NCBI GenBank assembly: GCA_016719385.1 | Contig: JADJZA010000007.1 | Coordinates: forward strand, 248,001 to 312,000 | DNA: 64,000 bases | Source of the DNA: Candidatus Microthrix subdominans | Lineage (GTDB): Bacteria; Actinomycetota; Acidimicrobiia; Acidimicrobiales; Microtrichaceae | Direction of reading: 5' to 3' | Shown here: piece by piece, positions 24,993 through 32,901 of the stretch | How the letters are laid out: the number at the start of each line of letters is the position of its first letter | Numbering within the stretch: the stretch's first letter is position 1 | Made by a program: the position numbers and the translations under genes | The notes under the pieces: model-generated | Told to the model about the DNA's origin: nothing | The model's database searches: none | Seen by the model: the letters and a program-made list of their open reading frames with translations, nothing else

Positions 24993-27008
24993 GTGACCTC
25001 TCGGCTGCGGTACTCACCATGGGACGGCACCCAGGTGGTCTTCGACGTCGATGCCCTCGACGTCATGGAGGAACTGACCGACGACCTGCTGTACTCCGGC
25101 GACGTCAACGCTGCCCTTCGTCGCCTGCTGCAGGAGGGCATGACCGATCGTGACGGCCGACGCCTGGAGGGCCTGACCGACCTGATCGAACGCCTTCGGG
25201 AGCGGCGCGAGGAGCTGCTGGCCAACTCCGACCTCGGCTCGGCGGTCGAGGGCATCGGTCAGGAGCTGACCGAGATCACCGACATGGAGCGGGCCGAGAT
25301 GGACTGCCAGGAGGCAGCGGCGCGGGCCTCGGGCGACGAGGAGTGGGCCCGGTCGGCCCAGGAGTCCTTCACCAACAAGCGTTTTGACCTCGACCTGATG
25401 CCGCCGGACCTGGCCGGGCAGATGAAGGCGCTCGATCGTTACGACTTCACCTCCGACGAGGCCGCCGAGCGCTTCGAGGCGCTCACCGAGAGGCTTCGGG
25501 GCCAGCTGCTCGACCAGGCGTTTAATCAGATGTCGGGGGCGATGGCAAACCTCAGCCCCGAGGAACTCGCTCGCAACCGCGACATGATGGCCGAGCTGAA
25601 CTCGATGCTCGAGGCCCGCTCCGAGGGGCGCGAGCCCGACTTCGAGGGTTTCATGGAGCGGTTCGGCGACATGTTTCCCGAAAACCCCCAGGACCTGGAC
25701 GAGCTGCTTGAAGCGCTGGCCCGTCGCATGGCCGCCACCCAGGCCCTGATGAACTCGCTGTCGCCCGAGCAACGCGCTGAGCTGGCGGCGCTGTCCGAGC
25801 AGATCATGTCCGACTTGGGTCTCAACTTCGAGATGTCCCGCCTGGCCGACAACCTGCGTCAGATGTTCCCGGACGCCGGCTGGTCGGCCCGCTACGACAC
25901 CTCCGGGTTCGATCCGCTCGATCTGGCCCAGGCGTCAGAGCTGATGAGCGAGCTGGGCGACCTCGACTCGTTGCAGGGCTTGCTGCGCTCCGCGGCCACG
26001 CCGGGAGCGCTTGGCGAGGTCGATCTCGACCGGCTGTCCGAGCTGATGGGCCCCGAGGCCGCGGAGCAGGTCGAGCGGCTGGCCGAGCTGACCCGCCAGC
26101 TGCAGGAGGCGGGCCTGATCGACACCAAGGAAGGCCGCCTCGAGCTGACCCCGGCCGGTCTGCGGCGGCTGGGCCAGAATGCCCTGGCCCAGGTGTTCCG
26201 TCAGCTGCGCAACGATCAGCTCGGCACCCACGATCATCCAGATATCGGGGTTGGCCACGAGCCGGCCTACGTCACCCGCCCGTGGGAGTGGGGCGACCCG
26301 TTTCGGGTGGACCTGCACGCCACGGTCCGCAATGCCGTGCTGAGGGAGGCCGCCGAGGGCCGGCGACCGACCGGTCGGGTATCGCTGTCTCCCGACGATT
26401 TCGAGATCGCCGAAACCGAGCACCAGGTGCGGGCCGCCACCGTCTTGATGCTCGACCTGTCGTTGTCGATGCCGATGCGGGACTACTTCCTGCCGGCCAA
26501 GCGGGTGGCGATGGCGCTGCACGGGCTGATCACCATGCAGTTTCCCCGCGACTACTTGGGCATCGTCGGGTTCTCCGAGGTCGCCCGGGTGCTGCGAGCG
26601 GACCAATTGCCCGAGGCCAGCTGGGACTACGTCTACGGCACCAACATGGCCCACGGCTTCCAGCTGGCCCGCGAGCTGCTGGCCCATGAGCAGGGCACCA
26701 AACAGATCCTGATGGTGACCGACGGCGAACCAACCGCTCACATCGGGCCCTCCGGCGAGCCCCAGTTTCAATATCCCCCCAGCCAGGCGACGATCGACGC
26801 CACATTGACCGAGGTTGGCCGGTGCACCCGTGCGGGCATCCGCATCAACACCTTCATGCTCGAACCCGATGGGGGCCTGGCGCGCTTCGTCGAGCGGCTC
26901 ACCCAGATCAACGGCGGTCGGGCGTTCTTCGCCGACCCCCAGAACCTTGGCGAGTTCGTACTCGTCGACTTCGTCGAACAGCGCCGCAAGCTGCTCCGCC
27001 AGCGCTGA
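24993..27008 (+). CDS. VWA domain protein, partner of the AAA+ ATPase
   Basis: 671 residues. The N-terminal 450 residues are helical, with many Leu, Glu and Arg positions (LTDLIERLRERREELLAN, ELNSMLEARSEGREPDFEGF). The C-terminal VWA domain begins TVLMLDLSLSMPMRDYFLPA, where DxSxS is the metal-ion-dependent adhesion site, and continues through IVGFSEVAR and ILMVTDGEPTAHI. The length is almost identical to Rv0959 (672 residues). GTG 24993 starts 10 nt after the ATPase stop. VWA proteins of MoxR systems usually act as the substrate-handling partner. Target unknown. Confidence 0.85.
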   Translation: MTSRLRYSPWDGTQVVFDVDALDVMEELTDDLLYSGDVNAALRRLLQEGMTDRDGRRLEGLTDLIERLRERREELLANSDLGSAVEGIGQELTEITDMERAEMDCQEAAARASGDEEWARSAQESFTNKRFDLDLMPPDLAGQMKALDRYDFTSDEAAERFEALTERLRGQLLDQAFNQMSGAMANLSPEELARNRDMMAELNSMLEARSEGREPDFEGFMERFGDMFPENPQDLDELLEALARRMAATQALMNSLSPEQRAELAALSEQIMSDLGLNFEMSRLADNLRQMFPDAGWSARYDTSGFDPLDLAQASELMSELGDLDSLQGLLRSAATPGALGEVDLDRLSELMGPEAAEQVERLAELTRQLQEAGLIDTKEGRLELTPAGLRRLGQNALAQVFRQLRNDQLGTHDHPDIGVGHEPAYVTRPWEWGDPFRVDLHATVRNAVLREAAEGRRPTGRVSLSPDDFEIAETEHQVRAATVLMLDLSLSMPMRDYFLPAKRVAMALHGLITMQFPRDYLGIVGFSEVARVLRADQLPEASWDYVYGTNMAHGFQLARELLAHEQGTKQILMVTDGEPTAHIGPSGEPQFQYPPSQATIDATLTEVGRCTRAGIRINTFMLEPDGGLARFVERLTQINGGRAFFADPQNLGEFVLVDFVEQRRKLLRQR

Positions 27009-27290
27009 GGCGAAGCTTCCGGTCCCGATCCGCGTCCTCGACCCGGGTCTTTCGACTCGGACGTTTCGGTCGACGGATGTGCAGATTTTCAGCCGAAGAA
27101 TCAACTCGGCGTTGCAAAGAGGGGCCCGCAGCGGTCAGAATAAATCACACTGCTGTAATTACAAGCGTGTCTCGCTGGAGGTTGGTGCGAAGGCGCCGAG
27201 CGATGACGGAGCCTCAGGGAGGCATCGTCGGTCGCATCGGAGCCGGTGCCCCACCGCTGGGGGGAGAGGCAGGCTGGAGGCCCCGAACCA
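27009..27290 (+). other. Intergenic region upstream of a WhiB gene
   Basis: 282 nt without a gene. The first part is coding-like GC-rich, then the composition turns markedly AT-richer at about 27075-27170 (for example gaataaatcaca and gtaattacaag). A ttgcaa at 27112 lies 17 nt before a cagaat-like hexamer and could be a promoter. Long leaders are common for whiB genes. No hairpin terminator is apparent. Confidence 0.4.
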
Positions 27291-27578
27291 ATGGATGACG
27301 ACGCGACCGACGAGACTGAGGAGGCCAGCTGGCAGCTGGAAGCCAACTGTCTCGGTGTAGACCCTGATTTGTTCTTTCCGGAACGGGGGGCCTCCACCAA
27401 GGAGGCCAAGGCGGTGTGCAAAGGCTGCGTGGTGCGGGAGGACTGCCTGGAGTTTGCCCTGCAGAACGGGGAGAAGTTCGGAATCTGGGGTGGGTTGAGC
27501 GAGCGCGAACGGCGTCGCATCCGACGCCAGCGTGCACTGGAACGCGCGGCCAAGCGGGACGATTCCCAAACCGCCTAG
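27291..27578 (+). CDS. WhiB family [4Fe-4S] transcription regulator (1)
   Basis: 95 residues from ATG 27291 (GGAGG ribosome-binding site 10 nt upstream; a GTG start at 27246 is less likely). The four iron-sulfur cysteines are at about 20, 43, 46 and 52 (CX22CX2CX5C): ANC, AVCKGC and REDC. The Gly-rich turn is FGIWGGLSERERR and a basic C-terminal tail follows (RIRRQRALERAAKR). WhiB proteins are actinobacterial regulators that often partner with the primary sigma factor. The stop codon overlaps the end of the convergent cyclo-ligase gene by 4 nt. Member identity (WhiB1-7) is not assigned. Confidence 0.93.
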   Translation: MDDDATDETEEASWQLEANCLGVDPDLFFPERGASTKEAKAVCKGCVVREDCLEFALQNGEKFGIWGGLSERERRRIRRQRALERAAKRDDSQTA

Positions 27579-28270
27579 CTCGTTGAGCCGGGGGTGGCGA
27601 CCAGCTCGGACGGTGTGACGATCAGGTGCATCGGCACGTCCCAGCGCTGCACTTCGAGATGCTCGACCAGTTGGAACTGGTGAGCGACCCCGACCAGAAG
27701 CGGGGTGCTGGCGTTGGGGCGGTCGCCGGCCGTCCCACCCAAACCGGCGAGTAGGCGGTCGTACCAACCACCCCCGCTGCCCAAGCGGTTGCCGGCGGGA
27801 TCGAAGGCCACGCCGGGCACGAGGATCAGCCCGTGGTCGCTCGGCTCCACCTCGGTTGCGTCTGCGACGGGGTAGCGCAGCGTTCCCCAAGCTGTCGCCA
27901 GGGGGGCACCGGGATTCCAGCCCAGCATCCGGGGGCGGGCCGCCGGATGGCCAGGCAGGGTCAGGCCGTTCGGCCCGTCCATCAACGTGGGGCCACCCCC
28001 GGGGTGGGGACCGACCACCTGAGGCGGGCGCACGTCGGGCTCGCCTCGGACCGGCCAGTACAGGCCGATCGGTCCGGCTTGGGCCGCTCGCCGCACCCGC
28101 AGGTCGTCGGCCAGGCGGCCCAAGATGCTTGACGAGGCGACGCTGACCGCCGCCTCGGACAACGCTCGGCGTCGTCCCAGAAGACGGGCCCGGAGGGCTT
28201 GTGTTTCCGTCTCTGGAGGCACCCCGGCGGGAGGCTCCGATGCCGCTCGGCGCTGATTCATGGGTACCAT
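27575..28270 (-). CDS. 5-formyltetrahydrofolate cyclo-ligase
   Basis: ATP-dependent enzyme recycling 5-formyl-THF to 5,10-methenyl-THF. It is 231 residues. The family motifs are GLYWPVRGEPDVRP, VPGVAFDPAGNRLGSGGGWY followed by DRLL, and LLVGVAHQFQLVE; the Gly-rich GSGGGWYDR is the nucleotide-binding signature. The start is ATG 28270 or ATG 28261 (MNQRRAAS). It is divergent from tatA: the two starts are only 6 nt apart, so their promoters overlap. It extends the folate theme of purH-folD-metF, though not in the same operon. Confidence 0.9.
   Translation of the reverse strand: MVPMNQRRAASEPPAGVPPETETQALRARLLGRRRALSEAAVSVASSSILGRLADDLRVRRAAQAGPIGLYWPVRGEPDVRPPQVVGPHPGGGPTLMDGPNGLTLPGHPAARPRMLGWNPGAPLATAWGTLRYPVADATEVEPSDHGLILVPGVAFDPAGNRLGSGGGWYDRLLAGLGGTAGDRPNASTPLLVGVAHQFQLVEHLEVQRWDVPMHLIVTPSELVATPGSTS
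28265..28270 (+). promoter_or_regulatory. -10 box of tatA (TACCAT), leaderless start
   Basis: TACCAT ends 6 nt before the tatA ATG at 28277. It coincides with the start codon of the divergent cyclo-ligase gene, so the two genes share their control DNA. Confidence 0.5.
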
Positions 28271-28276
28271 GGTCGC

Positions 28277-28492
28277 ATGGGTAATGAATGGATATTCGTG
28301 ATTTTGATTGCGCTGGTGGTCATCGGCGGCTCTCAGATCCCCAAGTTGGCTCGCAACCTGGGCCGCGCACAGAACGAGTTCAAGGCCGGCTTGGAGGAGG
28401 GCAAGGCTTCAACGCCCCCGCCGGATCCGGCTCAGCCCACCCAGGCACCAACCCCTCCTGCCGCAAAGCGGGACGAGCCGACGGTCGACTGA
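28277..28492 (+). CDS. tatA: Twin-arginine translocase TatA/TatE-type subunit
   Basis: 71 residues: a short N-terminus, one membrane helix (WIFVILIALVVIGGS), the hinge and amphipathic helix IPKLARNLGRAQNEFKAGLE, and a Pro/Ala-rich tail. This is the TatA layout, the pore-forming component of the Tat pathway for folded proteins. TatB-specific extension is absent. No tatC is within the window. The start ATG 28277 is preceded by a leaderless -10 box. Confidence 0.88.
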   Translation: MGNEWIFVILIALVVIGGSQIPKLARNLGRAQNEFKAGLEEGKASTPPPDPAQPTQAPTPPAAKRDEPTVD

Positions 28493-28653
28493 ACTTCACG
28501 ACGCCCCGAGCTGTGCAGCTTGGGACGGTGAGCAGTTGCGAAGCGCTCGGATGGGCGCGGCCCTGTCGGCAGCGGAGGTCTCACGCTGCCGACGGCCAAC
28601 ATTGGGGGGTGGTCAGGGGTGGGGGTTTGGTGCGTGGATGAGGGGTCAGGCGC

Positions 28654-28902
28654 TCAGCCGACCGAAACCGGGCTGGTCACGGAACGGCGCTTGAGTATGC
28701 GGCGGCGCTCACGCTCGGACGTGCCACCCCAAACTCCGTGGTCGACCCGGTTGACCAAGGCGTACTCCAAGCACACCTCTCGAACCGGGCAGTCGACGCA
28801 CACCTTTTTGGCGACTTCGACACCGACACCATCGCTGGGGAAGAACAGGCCGGGCGGTTGCTCGACGCAGTTGCCTTCGTCCATCCATTCGCTATCCATC
28901 AT
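28654..28902 (-). CDS. WhiB family [4Fe-4S] transcription regulator (2)
   Basis: 82 residues from ATG 28902; ATG 28911 and 28899 are alternatives, and the AGGAGG site at 28914-28919 favours one of the inner starts. Cysteines at about 12, 35, 38 and 44 give the CX22CX2CX5C cluster-binding pattern, with LFFPSDGVGVEVAKKVCVDC and PVREVCLEYAL. The turn motif is HGVWGGTSERERR, followed by a basic tail. It is about 1 kb from the first WhiB gene and differs from it at many positions, so the two are not a recent duplication. The 3' end faces tatA. Confidence 0.93.
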   Translation of the reverse strand: MMDSEWMDEGNCVEQPPGLFFPSDGVGVEVAKKVCVDCPVREVCLEYALVNRVDHGVWGGTSERERRRILKRRSVTSPVSVG

Positions 28903-29067
28903 GGACTTCATGCCTCCTACAACTAGCAGCCCAGGGTTTTGTTCCCAAACGTCGCCGCTGAGAGCGCACTTGGTCTGAGAGCGGGCACAGACAGGCCGAG
29001 CGGGGCCACTCCGATCGGGTGGGGGCGGTTGGTAGGGACGGGCCGCAGCCTGCATGCTGGGGGTCTC

Positions 29068-30372
29068 ATGGAATCCGAGAGTGTTCACCCCGGGGCTGGC
29101 GGCCTGACGTCTTCGGGCAACGAGGCAGGGCGCGACGGGTCCCCCCTTCCCCATTTCTCGCCCGCCGGAACGCCTCCTCGACCCGGAGCAACCGAGGCCG
29201 AGGCCAAGTCGCCCCCCATCTTTGTCGGGGCTCCGTTGGGCGGCTCGCCCGCCGCTCCCTCGGGTGGCGAACCGCAGGGCTCCGACCGGCGGGGCGGCGG
29301 CGCCGGTCACTGGCGAAGCGCCGTGATCGGTGGGGTCGTCGGCGCATTGGTGACCTCGATGGTTGTCGGTGCGTTGCTGGTGTTGGCGCCGCGCCGGGAG
29401 ATCACCGAGATCCGGCCGAGCGACGAGCTGCGGCGCGAGGCCCTCGACATCGGAACCCTGCTCGAGCTGGTTCGCCCCAGCGTCGTGGCGGTCAACACCG
29501 GTGAGCAGACCGGCGACGGGATGTTTGCCAGCGCAGGTTCGGGTGTCGTGCTGTCGGATGAGGGCCTGGTGCTCACCAACGCCCACGTCGTCTCGGGTGC
29601 GCAGTCGATCAGCGTCGACCTGTTCGACGGGCGCACCCGCCCGGCCAAGCTGGTCGGGAGTTTCCCCGAGCGCGATGTTGCGGTGATCCAGCTGCAGGAC
29701 CTTGAGAAGCCGGTCGTTCCCGTCGAGCTGGGGCGCTCCTCCGACCTCAAGGTGGGCGACCAGGTTGTGGCGATCGGCAACGCCCTCGGCCTCGGGGAGG
29801 ATCCCAGCGTCACCTCCGGCATCGTGTCGGCCACCGGCCGCAGCATCCCGGGCCCAAGCGGTCAGCTCGTCGACCTGATCCAGACCGACGCCGCGATCAA
29901 CCCCGGGAACTCCGGTGGACCGTTGGTCGACGTTTCGGGCCGTCTGGTCGGCATCAACACCGCATTCGCAGCCAACAGCCAGAACATCAGCTTCGCCCTG
30001 GAGATCGACTCGGTGATGCCCTTCGTCGAGGACATCGAATCCGGCGACAGCCCGGTGACGGCGGACAGCCCATTCCTGGGCGTCCGCACCCAGGACGTCG
30101 AGGCCCTGCCCGCCGACGTGAAGACCAACTTCGACGTCCAGGTTGACGCCGGCGCCTTCGTCGCCAGCGTCGTGCCCGACTCCGGCGCTGCGGACGGAGG
30201 ACTGCAGAAGGGCGACGTCATCGTCGAGATCGACGGTCGAACCGTGACCTCGTCCCAACAGGTCGGCGACCTGGTGGCGGCATCGAAGCCCGGTACCGAG
30301 CTGTCCGTCGTCTTCCTGCGATCGGGCGCCCGCCAGAGCATCGATGCCACCGTCGGACGGGTGGGCGGCTGA
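29068..30372 (+). CDS. HtrA-like membrane-anchored serine protease with PDZ domain
   Basis: 434-residue S1C-family envelope protease. The N-terminal about 75 residues are disordered and Pro/Gly-rich. One membrane helix follows (AVIGGVVGALVTSMVVGALL). The protease domain has the catalytic triad His in VLTNAHVVSG, Asp in ERDVAVIQL and Ser in NPGNSGGPLVDVSG. A PDZ domain (about 325-430) starts SPFLGVRTQDVEALPADV. The start is ATG 29068; the frame upstream is unconserved. The next gene overlaps its end by about 29 nt if its maximal start is right. Expected role: quality control of exported proteins. Confidence 0.92.
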   Translation: MESESVHPGAGGLTSSGNEAGRDGSPLPHFSPAGTPPRPGATEAEAKSPPIFVGAPLGGSPAAPSGGEPQGSDRRGGGAGHWRSAVIGGVVGALVTSMVVGALLVLAPRREITEIRPSDELRREALDIGTLLELVRPSVVAVNTGEQTGDGMFASAGSGVVLSDEGLVLTNAHVVSGAQSISVDLFDGRTRPAKLVGSFPERDVAVIQLQDLEKPVVPVELGRSSDLKVGDQVVAIGNALGLGEDPSVTSGIVSATGRSIPGPSGQLVDLIQTDAAINPGNSGGPLVDVSGRLVGINTAFAANSQNISFALEIDSVMPFVEDIESGDSPVTADSPFLGVRTQDVEALPADVKTNFDVQVDAGAFVASVVPDSGAADGGLQKGDVIVEIDGRTVTSSQQVGDLVAASKPGTELSVVFLRSGARQSIDATVGRVGG

Positions 30373-30775
30373 ACAGCGGCTGAAAGCGTCGCTTGGGCGA
30401 CGTGGTGCGAGAGTACGGCGTGAGCCGAGAAGCACCTATCATGGCGTCGACGCAGCCTGCGACGCAGGCCGATCTCGATCTCTGGAGCCAGCCATCGCCT
30501 ACGAAGAGCCACTCTACGACCCCGACTCTCCGCCCCGGGCCGACGTGACGATCGTCTACGGGGGCCCGGTGGCACCCCACTGGGACATCCGTACGGTCTC
30601 TGGCGACCGCTCCGTCGCCGACGCGTTCGCCGCTCGCGTCAACGCACGTCTGATGCTGCTGCCCGCCCACGACCCACAGTTTCGTCGCAACCGGGAACGG
30701 GTCAACAAGGACGCCGAACGCGAACACATCCGACTCACGTGGGACCTCGGCTACGACGAGGGCGACGACCGCTGA
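30344..30775 (+). CDS. Conserved-looking protein of unknown function
   Basis: A soluble protein with no recognised family. The clearly protein-like part begins near LEPAIAYEEPLYDPDSPPRA (about 30477) and runs through ADVTIVYGGPVAPHWDIRTV, ADAFAARVNARLMLLPAHDP and ERVNKDAEREHIRLTWDLGY. The 143-residue span given uses the only ATG (30344), which lies inside the htrA-like gene. A TATCAT hexamer at 30437 and a GGAG at 30483 hint at a later start, possibly a non-standard codon (CTG or ATC). It lies between the HtrA-like protease and polyphosphate kinase on the same strand. Confidence 0.5.
   Translation: MPPSDGWAAEQRLKASLGRRGARVRREPRSTYHGVDAACDAGRSRSLEPAIAYEEPLYDPDSPPRADVTIVYGGPVAPHWDIRTVSGDRSVADAFAARVNARLMLLPAHDPQFRRNRERVNKDAEREHIRLTWDLGYDEGDDR
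30437..30442 (+). promoter_or_regulatory. Possible -10 box (TATCAT)
   Basis: TATCAT lies in the gap after the htrA-like stop. It could drive the unknown protein and ppk. If used, the ATG at 30344 cannot be the start of that protein. Confidence 0.3.
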
Positions 30776-30798
30776 GCGCCGAAGGGGGAGGCGATGCC

Positions 30799-32901
30799 AT
30801 GAGTGGGGAGTCATTGGGGGCGGCCAGCGAATTGGGCCCAGCCCGCTTCAGTAATCGTGAGCTGTCGTGGCTGGACTTCAACTCGCGCGTCCTCGCCCTG
30901 GCCGAGGACCCCGACACGCCGCTGCTGGAGCAGGCCAAGTTTCTCGCTATCTTCACGTCCAACGGCGACGAGTTTTTCCAGGTTCGTGTGGCGGGCCTGA
31001 TGGAGCAGGTGGAATCGGGTGTCACCAGCCGGTCCGACGACGGCCGCACGCCGGCCCAACAGCTGCGTGAGATCTACAAGCGCGCCTCGGAGTCGGCCGA
31101 CAGGGCAGACGAGGTGTTCCTCTCGGGCCTGGTGCCCGCGCTGGCCGACCGCGGCATCCACTTCATCAAGTGGCGGGAGCTGCCCCCCAGCGACCAGGAC
31201 TGGCTTCGGGACGTCTTCAACGAGCGCATCTTCCCGGTGCTCACCCCCCTGGCGGTCGATCCCTCCCATCCGTTTCCCTACATCTCCAACCTCTCGCTCA
31301 ACCTGGGCGTGCGCCTGAGGGATCCGCTGACCGAAGAGGTGCGCTTCGCCCGTCTCAAGGTGCCCCGCCTACTCGACCGGTTCCTGGCGCTGCCCGAAGG
31401 CGACCGGTTTGTCCCGCTTGAGCAGGTGATCGCCGCCCATCTGGATCGGCTGTTTCCCGGCATGTCGGTGGTCGACTCCACCATCTTCCGGGTGACAAGA
31501 AATACCGACCTCATGTTGGAAGAGGACGAGGCCGATGACCTGCTGGCGGCCGTGCAGTCCGAAGTGCGCCGGCGGCGCTTTGGCGGTGCGGTGCGTCTCG
31601 AGGTTGATGACCACGCCTCTGAGGAGATGGTCGAGTTTCTCATCGAGGAGTTGGACCTGGGGCCCGAAAATGTGTTCCGGCGTCGGGTGCCCCTCGACCT
31701 GACCGGGCTGTTCACCATCCGCGCCCTCGACCTGCCCGATGCCACCTATCCCGAGTTCAACGGGATCACCCAGCCGCGCCTGGCGTCGGGGCCGGAGACG
31801 GTACCTGCCGACTTCTTCGCCACCCTTCGCAAGGGTGACGTGCTCGTGCACCACCCTTACGACAGCTTTTCGAGCAGCGTCGAGGAGTTCATCCGGCAGG
31901 CGGCACGCGACCCCGACGTTCAGGCGATCAAGCTGACCCTGTACCGCACGTCCGGTGATTCCCAGATCATCGAGGCGCTGATCCGCGCCGCCGAGCAGGG
32001 CAAGGCAGTGGCGGCCCTCGTCGAGCTGAAGGCCCGCTTCGATGAGGAGAACAACATCGTGTGGGCCAAGCGCCTGGAGAAGGTCGGCGTCCACGTCGTC
32101 TACGGCATGGTCGGCCTGAAGACCCACACCAAGGTGGCCCTCGTCGTCCGCCAGGAAGGCGATCGGGTGCGTCGTTACTGCCATGTGGGCACCGGCAACT
32201 ACAACTCGAAGACCGCCCGCATCTACGAGGACTTTGGTCTGCTGACCGCTGACGAAGTGATCGGAGCCGACGCCTCGTCGTTGTTCAACTACCTCACCGG
32301 GTACGCACGGGACGTGCAGTACCACCGGCTGCTGGTCGCCCCCCATCACCTGCGTAGCGCGCTGAGCGCTCGCATTCGGGGGGAGATCGAAGCACCGGAG
32401 GGCACCGGCCACATCGTGATGAAGATGAACAGCCTGGTCGACGGCGACATGATCGATCAGCTCTACGCCGCCTCCCAGGCCGGGGTTCGCGTCCAGTTGA
32501 TCGTCCGGGGGATCTGTTGTCTGCGCGCCGGGGTCGAGGGCCTTTCGGAGAACATCGAGGTTCGCTCGATCGTCGGGCGATACCTGGAGCACTCGCGCGT
32601 CTACCACTTCGCCAACGGCGACGGGCACGGCCGCAGCGCCACCTACTTCGGTTCGGCCGACCTCATGCCCCGCAACCTGGACCGCAGGGTGGAGGCGGTC
32701 ACGCCGGTGCTCGATGAGGACCTGAGCGCCCGCATCGCCGACATCCTGGCGATTCAGCTGGCCGACGACACGCTGGCGTGGACCCTCACCGACCGAACCT
32801 GGCAGCGGGTCAACCCGCCCGGTTCCGGTCCCGGTGAGGTCGACACCCACGTCGTGTTGGAGGAGGAGGCCAACAAGCGGGCCGCCCTCAACGTGATGTA
32901 G
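30799..32901 (+). CDS. ppk1: Polyphosphate kinase 1
   Basis: 700-residue enzyme that polymerises the terminal phosphate of ATP into polyphosphate. N-terminal block FSNRELSWLDFNSRVLALAE; middle domain DVLVHHPYDSFSSSVEEFIR; catalytic region with the phosphorylated His of YCHVGTGNYNSKTARIYEDF (about residue 461), followed by the second conserved His region near GDGHGRSATYFGSADL, then MPRNLDRRVEA. All PPK1 hallmarks are present. The ATG at 30799 has an upstream GGGGGAGG site. The following MFS gene starts at the ppk stop codon. Polyphosphate storage is a feature of several acidimicrobial sludge bacteria, a loose fit with the proposed lineage. Confidence 0.97.
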   Translation: MSGESLGAASELGPARFSNRELSWLDFNSRVLALAEDPDTPLLEQAKFLAIFTSNGDEFFQVRVAGLMEQVESGVTSRSDDGRTPAQQLREIYKRASESADRADEVFLSGLVPALADRGIHFIKWRELPPSDQDWLRDVFNERIFPVLTPLAVDPSHPFPYISNLSLNLGVRLRDPLTEEVRFARLKVPRLLDRFLALPEGDRFVPLEQVIAAHLDRLFPGMSVVDSTIFRVTRNTDLMLEEDEADDLLAAVQSEVRRRRFGGAVRLEVDDHASEEMVEFLIEELDLGPENVFRRRVPLDLTGLFTIRALDLPDATYPEFNGITQPRLASGPETVPADFFATLRKGDVLVHHPYDSFSSSVEEFIRQAARDPDVQAIKLTLYRTSGDSQIIEALIRAAEQGKAVAALVELKARFDEENNIVWAKRLEKVGVHVVYGMVGLKTHTKVALVVRQEGDRVRRYCHVGTGNYNSKTARIYEDFGLLTADEVIGADASSLFNYLTGYARDVQYHRLLVAPHHLRSALSARIRGEIEAPEGTGHIVMKMNSLVDGDMIDQLYAASQAGVRVQLIVRGICCLRAGVEGLSENIEVRSIVGRYLEHSRVYHFANGDGHGRSATYFGSADLMPRNLDRRVEAVTPVLDEDLSARIADILAIQLADDTLAWTLTDRTWQRVNPPGSGPGEVDTHVVLEEEANKRAALNVM

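Noticed and set aside
28912..30435. Long minus-strand open frame running across the htrA-like gene
   Set aside because: It only extends the WhiB frame upstream through antisense of a clear protease gene. Residue composition is His/Gly/Asp-rich shadow sequence with no conserved domain.
30441..30551. ATG-started 36-codon frame in the gap before ppk1
   Set aside because: It overlaps the better-supported protein frame, has no family features, and its ATG lies inside a -10-like hexamer.
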